Shown here in pieces: positions 17,515 to 21,463 of a DNA stretch of 21,463 bases; within the stretch, counting starts at the first letter, position 1, and the number at the start of each line of letters is the position of its first letter. The notes below the pieces were generated by a model, which saw nothing but the letters and a program-made list of their open reading frames with translations, was not told the origin of the DNA and did not search any database. Source of the DNA: Caulochytrium protostelioides (Eukaryota > Chytridiomycota > Caulochytriomycetes > Caulochytriales > Caulochytriaceae); NCBI GenBank assembly GCA_003615045.1, contig ML014367.1, positions 1 to 21,463 on the forward strand, given 5' to 3'. Position numbers and translations under genes: made by a program.

Positions 17515-17825
17515 AGCCGGCGAGACAAGCCATGCCGCGCGCGTCGGAACCGCCACGCGGTGGCGTCGGAACACGCCGTGGCCGGTCCCGCGGCCAGGTG
17601 ACGGCCGCGGCGGCGACGCACGCGGTCCGAAGCGCCGGGACGCGAGGCGGTGGTGGCCGCGGGTTCAGCGGCGGAACACACGGATGGGGCGGGCGTTGAG
17701 ACGCCGGGCGCCGGCCACCGCGCGGCCTTCCGCCCGGCCGTGGTCCGCGTCGCCATGGAGGCCGCGGCGGGCCACGCGTCGGATGAACGTCGGCGAACAC
17801 AGGCGATGTTAAAAGAGAGTAGAGC

Positions 17826-17836
17826 TATAAAATAAG
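17826..17836. promoter_or_regulatory. isolated TATAAAATAAG element
   Basis: An AT-only island in very GC-rich DNA, about 85 bp past the homocitrate synthase stop. On the minus strand it reads CTTATTTTATA and could serve 3'-end formation of that gene. On the + strand it is a perfect TATA box, but it faces no supported gene. The 3'-end role is the simpler reading. Confidence 0.4.
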
Positions 17837-17918
17837 AAGGACGGCGACGACGGCGGCAGCACCAGGGCCGCCCCCCCCACAGCCCACACCCCCCGCCCCG
17901 CGCGATGTCACGCGGCGG

Positions 17919-19623
17919 TTAAGCGAGGGCCGCCGAGACATCGGCGGGCGCCGGGAGACGCGACTTCTCGGCGTTGACGGCGTCGGTGGCCGTCGGCGAG
18001 GGCGCCGTCAGCGTGCCCTCGTTGTCGTTCTCGTCGGAGGAGCTGACCGAGGAGCGCGCATGCAGGCTCGCATCGCTCGGCGACAGCCGGATGCGCTCGG
18101 CCTCGGCGCTGGCGTGGAACTTGCGCAGCAAGGTATCGACCTCCTCGATGTTCAAGGGGCGGATGTCGGCCATCTCCTTGATCTGGGCCGTCACCTGCTT
18201 GACCTCGGCGTCGGTGAGGCCGAGGCCGAGCTGCACCATGCGGTTCTTGACGGCGTTCCAGCCCGTCAGGCGGTGCCCGATCGACACGTAGCGCGTCATG
18301 CCAAAGTCCTCGGGCTTGAGGATCTCATACGTCGACGGGTTGTTCAGGATGGCCTTCGCGTGGATCCCCGCCTTGTGGGTGAACGCGCAGTAGCCAGTGA
18401 TGTAGTTGTTGAAGGGCACCTGGATCTGGACGTTTTCAGCGACAAGGTTCTCGATGTCGCGCAGCTTCGCGAGCTTGTACTTGCCCATCACGTACTCGCG
18501 GTCCGCGGTGTACATGCGGGCGCAGAGGCCGCCGAGCGGGGTGATGCCGTTGCGCTCGCCGATGCCGAGCACGGAGGTATCGATGTGGGTCGCGCCGGCC
18601 TCGAGCGCCGCGTACGCGTTCGCGATGGCGCAGCCCGTGTCGTTGTGAAAGTGGCACTCAATGTCGCAGGACACGACGCCGCGGAGCGTGCGCACCAAGT
18701 CGTACACCTGGCGCGGGTCGGCGCAGCCGACGGTGTCGGCAATGCCGACGCGGTCGACGCCGGCCTTGTCGACGACGCGGTAGAGGCTCAGCAGATCAAC
18801 GAGGTCGGAGCGGAACGAGTCTTCCGAGGAGAAGCGGACCTCGAGGCCCTTGCTCTTCACAAAGTTAATGACCTCGACGGCCTGCTTCTCGATGTACGCC
18901 ATGTCCTTGCCGTGCGAGAACTCGCGGAGCAGCGAGGAGGTGCCGATGACGAGGTCCAGGCCGTCGACGCCGGTCTCGACGGCAATCTTGGCGTCGTCCA
19001 TGTGGCACCGCACGTGGGTCAGGATCTTGGCCTTCAGGCCCAGCTGGCAGATGGCCTTGCAGTCCGCCAAGCTCTGCTCCGACGCCACCGGCGACGTGAG
19101 CTCAATGTACTCGACGCCAAAGTCATCCAACGCCTTGGCGATGGCGATCTTGGTCTCGGTATCAAAGAACGCATTCGAGAACTGCTCGCCCTCTGTGAAC
19201 GGACACCAAGGTCAACGGAACAAAAAAAAAAGAAAGGAATGCGTGAGTGCCTGACGTTGAGCAGGATAGAGAGACGCCCCAAGAAAGGCCGCGATCGCGG
19301 TGCCTGATCGAAGCAGAGCGGCCGCGACAGGGTAGCGCCCCAGACATCTTCGCATGCTGAAGCGGCAATAGCGACCGCGTGGATGCTGCTGCCGTCCTCC
19401 TCGGTGCTGCAGCGGATCGTATGATGCCGACGCTACTTGGCGGGGGCCGCCGGCCCTGCTGCGGCGGATGCTCAGCAGCGTCGATGGATGGCTTACCACG
19501 CAAGGTCGATTCGATAATGCTGAAATCGCGGGTGCGACTCAACAAGTCCTCGTACTTGACGAGCGACGGCACGCGGTGAGTCTGCGCCGGCGCCGCCGGC
19601 GGCTGCTTCTGTGATGGGGCCAT
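17919..19623 (-). CDS. LYS20/LYS21-like: homocitrate synthase, two exons (19623-19497, 19192-17919), 466 aa
   Basis: Catalyses acetyl-CoA + 2-oxoglutarate to homocitrate, the first committed step of fungal lysine synthesis by the alpha-aminoadipate route. Exon 1 encodes 42 residues from [10 protein letters not shown] to IIESTLR plus one base; exon 2 resumes with [20 protein letters not shown]. The splice restores the catalytic STLREGEQ motif (metal ligand Glu43). Other hallmarks are [11 protein letters not shown] (His102, His106), [11 protein letters not shown], the metal-binding HxH in ECHFHNDTG (His223, His225), GIGERNG and HKAGIHAK. Numbering is within one residue of yeast-type enzymes, whose Glu44/His224/His226 bind metal. 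ATG 19623 is the only in-frame ATG; the frame beyond it opens only from a GTG. A Ser/Ala-rich tail of about 45 residues follows the core. No mitochondrial presequence is evident. Activity is normally feedback-inhibited by lysine in this family. Confidence 0.96.
19193..19496 (-). other. spliceosomal intron of homocitrate synthase (304 bp, phase 1)
   Basis: On the minus strand the exon ends TTGCGTG and the intron begins GTAAGC (19496). It ends in a pyrimidine tract (19220-19237) and TTCACAG (19193). TTGAC, a fair branch-point match, places its A at 19212, 19 bases before the acceptor. Joining G from exon 1 to AGGGCGAG of exon 2 gives CGT-GAG-GGC-GAG, i.e. R-E-G-E, exactly the family motif. Without splicing the frame reads into unrelated sequence. 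This is the only intron I can support in the window. Confidence 0.95.
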
Positions 19624-19946
19624 CGTGAACTCGGAAGCACTCAGCGTTGGCTGGGGAGTGGCCGCGGGAACGGGACGGGAATTCGATGTCGACCAAGGGG
19701 AGCGTCGAAAGGATCGCAGCAGGCAATCCGTCACAGCAATGAAAGCAGACCAGCGGGGGAGGAAGCTGCGGAGGGTGTGATGGAGAGCTCGGGGGGGTCT
19801 TGGGGCATCATCCCGTCCTGCATGGCGCAACCGCAGGATCACTCCAGCGGGATCGTGGTCCGGGATCGGGCTGGAGACCGCTGCTCGCGCGGCGATGCGC
19901 GGGCGCGCTGCCGCGTGCGCCCATGCCGCCTGATCCGGGCGTCCTC

Positions 19947-19952
19947 TATATA
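19947..19952. promoter_or_regulatory. TATATA element upstream of homocitrate synthase
   Basis: CTATATAGG stands out in GC-rich DNA, about 320 bp upstream of the homocitrate synthase ATG (minus strand), and abuts the 13-bp repeat array. TATATA is a palindrome and can work in either direction. The distance is long for a TATA box unless the 5' leader is long. Confidence 0.4.
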
Positions 19953-19962
19953 GGCCCGCGCC

Positions 19963-20040
19963 GTCCGTTCACGGCGTCCGTTCACGCCGTCTGTTCACGC
20001 CGTCCGTTCACGCCGTCCGTTCACGCCGTCTGTTCACGCC
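19963..20040 (+). repeat. 13-bp tandem repeat x6, core GTCCGTTCACGCC
   Basis: Six head-to-tail 13-bp units fill 78 bp with no spacer. Units 2, 4 and 5 are identical; units 3 and 6 share one C-to-T change (GTCTGTTCACGCC); unit 1 ends GGC. The order suggests that a three-unit block was duplicated. The unit length rules out an in-frame protein repeat. Confidence 0.95.
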
Positions 20041-20254
20041 GTCCGCGCCCGGCCGGTCGATGCGCGCGATCCCCAGGGGTGTTCCTTTGTCGGGTCGCCC
20101 CGCACCCTGGAGCGACCGACCGCCGCGGCTGGGCACCGCCGCCCGGCCTGAGGACGCGGCGCCGGGCGGACCGACGCCCGTCCGCACTTCTCCCGCGACC
20201 CGAGAAGCCCTGCGCAGTCGCGCAGGACCAACGGCGGCCGGCGGAGGTGTGCTG

Positions 20255-20335
20255 CCGATGCCGATGCCGATGCCGATGCCGACGCCCATGTCGACGCGCG
20301 TGCTAACACCGACCCCGACCCCGACCCCGACGCCG
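20255..20335 (+). repeat. hexanucleotide repeats (CCGATG)n then (CCGACC)n-like
   Basis: Four perfect CCGATG units (20255-20278) drift through CCGACG and CCCATG. After a short break, a run of CGACCC-type units follows to about 20335. It is the same hexamer family as in GUP1 and the desaturase gene. Confidence 0.85.
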
Positions 20336-20500
20336 GCGGCCGTGATGAGCGAGTGAGCAGCCGTCCCATCCGATAGATTTTTCATGTTCGCTCTCGCTCT
20401 GAGGGATGCGCGTCGGCGTGGGCAGCCGGGAGGCGCGAGAGCCCGCGTCTGAAAGAAGGCGAAGCAGCGCGGGCTCACGGCCTCCGCAAGCGCCGTGGCG

Positions 20501-20530
20501 GTGAGCGGCGGTGAGCGGCGGTGAGCGGCG
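20501..20530 (+). repeat. 10-bp tandem repeat (GTGAGCGGCG) x3
   Basis: Three perfect adjacent copies of GTGAGCGGCG in non-coding DNA. Confidence 0.9.
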
Positions 20531-20583
20531 CGTCCGTGGGCGGAGCCGCGCGGCGGGCGGGCGTGTTCGCCGGGGGATGCCGT

Positions 20584-20676
20584 GCTGTCGGTCTTGCTGT
20601 CGGTCTTGCTGTCGGTATCGGTGTCGGTGCCGGTGTCGGTGTCGGTGTCGGTGTCAGTGTCGGTGTCGCGGTCGCC
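20584..20676 (+). repeat. 12-mer then hexamer repeat, GCTGTCGGTCTT and GGTGTC units
   Basis: Two 12-bp units (GCTGTCGGTCTT) are followed by about twelve hexamers, mostly GGTGTC with single-base variants, ending in GCGGTC and GCC. The hexamer is embedded in the 12-mer, so the array probably grew from one seed. Confidence 0.88.
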
Positions 20677-20778
20677 GGTCACCAGCGGCCAGCAAGGCCG
20701 CCGCCATCGCCCCGTGCCCCGTGCTTCGTGCCCATCGCCACGCCACCTGCGCCACGGAGGGCCTGCCGCCGCTGCCGC

Positions 20779-20787
<9 letters not shown>

Positions 20788-20823
<36 letters not shown>
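20788..20823 (+). repeat. trinucleotide repeat (CGC)12
   Basis: Twelve perfect CGC units in non-coding DNA. Confidence 0.92.
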
Positions 20824-21169
20824 GACCCGTCCTGAGCGTGGCCCTGCAAGCAGCGCTCGCTGCGGGGGCCGCCAGGTTCGTCGGTCGTGGAAGGCGCGGC
20901 TCGGGAGCATCCGGCCTGCCGTCCGAGGAGCCCCGGCGGGAGCCGGCGCCAGAGCCGGCGTCGCGTTCAGCCCGAGAGTCTGGCGCCACGGAGCGGAGCT
21001 TCCGCACCGACGGCGTGGGCGACGGCGGCTGCGGCGCGCGCGGGCCATGCAACGAATTTGACGCCGCAATGGCTCCGACGCGGGATGGGCTCACGCCCGC
21101 GCCGCCGCGGCGGCCGCCGCCGCCGCCGCCGCCGCTGATGGGCCCTCGACAAAACGGCGTCATTTGCCG

Positions 21170-21197
21170 CAGGACGCAGGACGCAGAACGCAGGACG
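21170..21197 (+). repeat. 7-bp tandem repeat (CAGGACG) x4
   Basis: Four adjacent heptamers: CAGGACG twice, CAGAACG once, CAGGACG once. Confidence 0.92.
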
Positions 21198-21225
21198 CCG
21201 CCAGCCCGGCGTTCGCGTTCCCAAT

Positions 21226-21288
21226 GCCAGATGCCAGATGCCACATGCCACATGCCGGTGGCCAGATGCCGGTGGCCAGCGGCCGACG
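21226..21288 (+). repeat. 7-bp tandem repeat array x9, GCCAGAT-like
   Basis: Nine heptamers beginning GCC: GCCAGAT x2, GCCACAT x2, GCCGGTG, GCCAGAT, GCCGGTG, GCCAGCG, GCCGACG. GCC is constant and the last four bases vary. It is only 28 bp from the other heptamer array, but the two units differ. Confidence 0.9.
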
Positions 21289-21463
21289 ACGATCAGGGTG
21301 CTGGCGGCGGCCCGACACGGCGCGGTGCGCCGTGCGCGTCAGCGATGCCGCACGCGGCACGAGAAGGGGCCCCGAGGGGGCGAGGGGTCCGCCCGCCAGG
21401 ACGGCCCTGCAACGGCGACGACGACGGCGGCCGCGGCGACGGCAACGGCAACGGCGATAGCGA

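Larger units (their letters stand above)
16095..17918. other. 1.8-kb intergenic region, desaturase 5' side / homocitrate synthase 3' side
   Basis: No gene supported. The two flanking genes are on the minus strand, so this holds the desaturase promoter (right of 16094) and the homocitrate synthase 3' end (left of 17919). Open frames of 230-330 codons exist on both strands, but they consist of Arg/Pro/Ala runs made by GCC/GGC/CGC repeats and overlap one another. Repeat content is heavy: a degenerate GCC/GCT run at 16915-16985, (CGCCGT)9 at 17092-17145 and (GGC)10 at 17483-17512. A GAAG-rich imperfect repeat lies at 16426-16490. Confidence 0.5.
19624..21463. other. 1.84-kb region upstream of homocitrate synthase, no gene seen
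   Basis: The first few hundred bases hold the homocitrate synthase promoter and leader. The rest, to the window edge, is repeat-rich. Long open frames occur on both strands (up to about 350 codons), but they run through the repeats as Arg/Ala/Thr-Asp runs without any domain and without a stable coding signal. Part of a gene beyond the right edge cannot be excluded. Confidence 0.5.

Noticed and set aside
19129-19131. TTG at 19130 as the start of homocitrate synthase
   Set aside because: The conserved protein sequence continues upstream ([21 protein letters not shown]) to a splice acceptor and joins exon 1 in frame.
18060-19307. A 415-codon ATG-initiated frame on the + strand opposite homocitrate synthase
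   Set aside because: It lies antisense to a confident conserved gene, crosses its intron boundary, and has no domain. G/C-ending codons on one strand tend to leave antisense frames open.
20008-21069. A 353-codon minus-strand frame with (Thr-Asp)n and (Gly-Val)n/(Gly-Ile)n tracts
   Set aside because: The tracts are translations of hexamer microsatellites. The remainder is Arg/Ala-rich without a family match, and the frame runs through the 13-bp array.
1-21463. A metabolic or biosynthetic gene cluster
   Set aside because: The genes act in unrelated pathways on both strands. There is no transporter, regulator and enzyme set, and no mobile-element ends or transposase were seen.
1-21463. tRNA or rRNA genes
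   Set aside because: Reading both strands by eye found no B-box-like GGTTCGANTCC with a matching acceptor stem. A tRNAscan-SE run would settle it.

Overview
This is a very GC-rich eukaryotic nuclear window, most probably from a fungus. The lysine-biosynthetic homocitrate synthase (alpha-aminoadipate pathway), a Gup1-type MBOAT acyltransferase and a fungal-looking cytochrome b5-fused sphingolipid desaturase point to fungi. Almost all genes are intronless, intergenic spaces are short, and codons are strongly GC-biased (positions 12601-12660 are 51/60 G+C). An early-diverging zoosporic (chytrid-like) fungus is my guess at lineage; that is inference, not shown by the sequence.

Layout, left to right. 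214-2907 (+): an unrecognised secreted or single-pass membrane protein, clearly less GC-rich in its middle. 3635-5959 (+): GUP1-like MBOAT acyltransferase. 6504-8093 (+): CWC27-type spliceosomal cyclophilin. 8325-9641 (-): TAN1/THUMPD1-type THUMP protein for tRNA acetylation. 10302-13403 (+): COG4 of the Golgi tethering complex. 13659-16094 (-): cytochrome b5/front-end desaturase, best read as delta-8 sphingolipid desaturase, with a long low-complexity N-terminus. 17919-19623 (-): homocitrate synthase in two exons, with a 304-bp GT-AG intron splitting the catalytic STLR/EGEQ motif. CWC27/TAN1 and COG4/desaturase are convergent; TAN1/COG4 is divergent. The rest (2908-3634, 5960-6503, 9642-10301, 16095-17918, 19624-21463) has no gene I can support, but is rich in short tandem repeats with units of 3, 5, 6, 7, 8, 10 and 13 bp.

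Several reading frames open further upstream only from GTG or TTG. For a nuclear eukaryotic gene I used the first in-frame ATG instead, which moves the starts of GUP1, CWC27, COG4 and homocitrate synthase. The genes do not form a pathway cluster: they are housekeeping functions (splicing, tRNA modification, Golgi traffic, membrane lipid and GPI remodelling, lysine synthesis) lying together by chance, plus one orphan. I see no convincing new multi-gene system. The best leads are the orphan secreted protein, the desaturase N-terminal extension, the 13-bp array beside a TATA element upstream of homocitrate synthase, and the general pattern of short tandem repeats inside and between genes.
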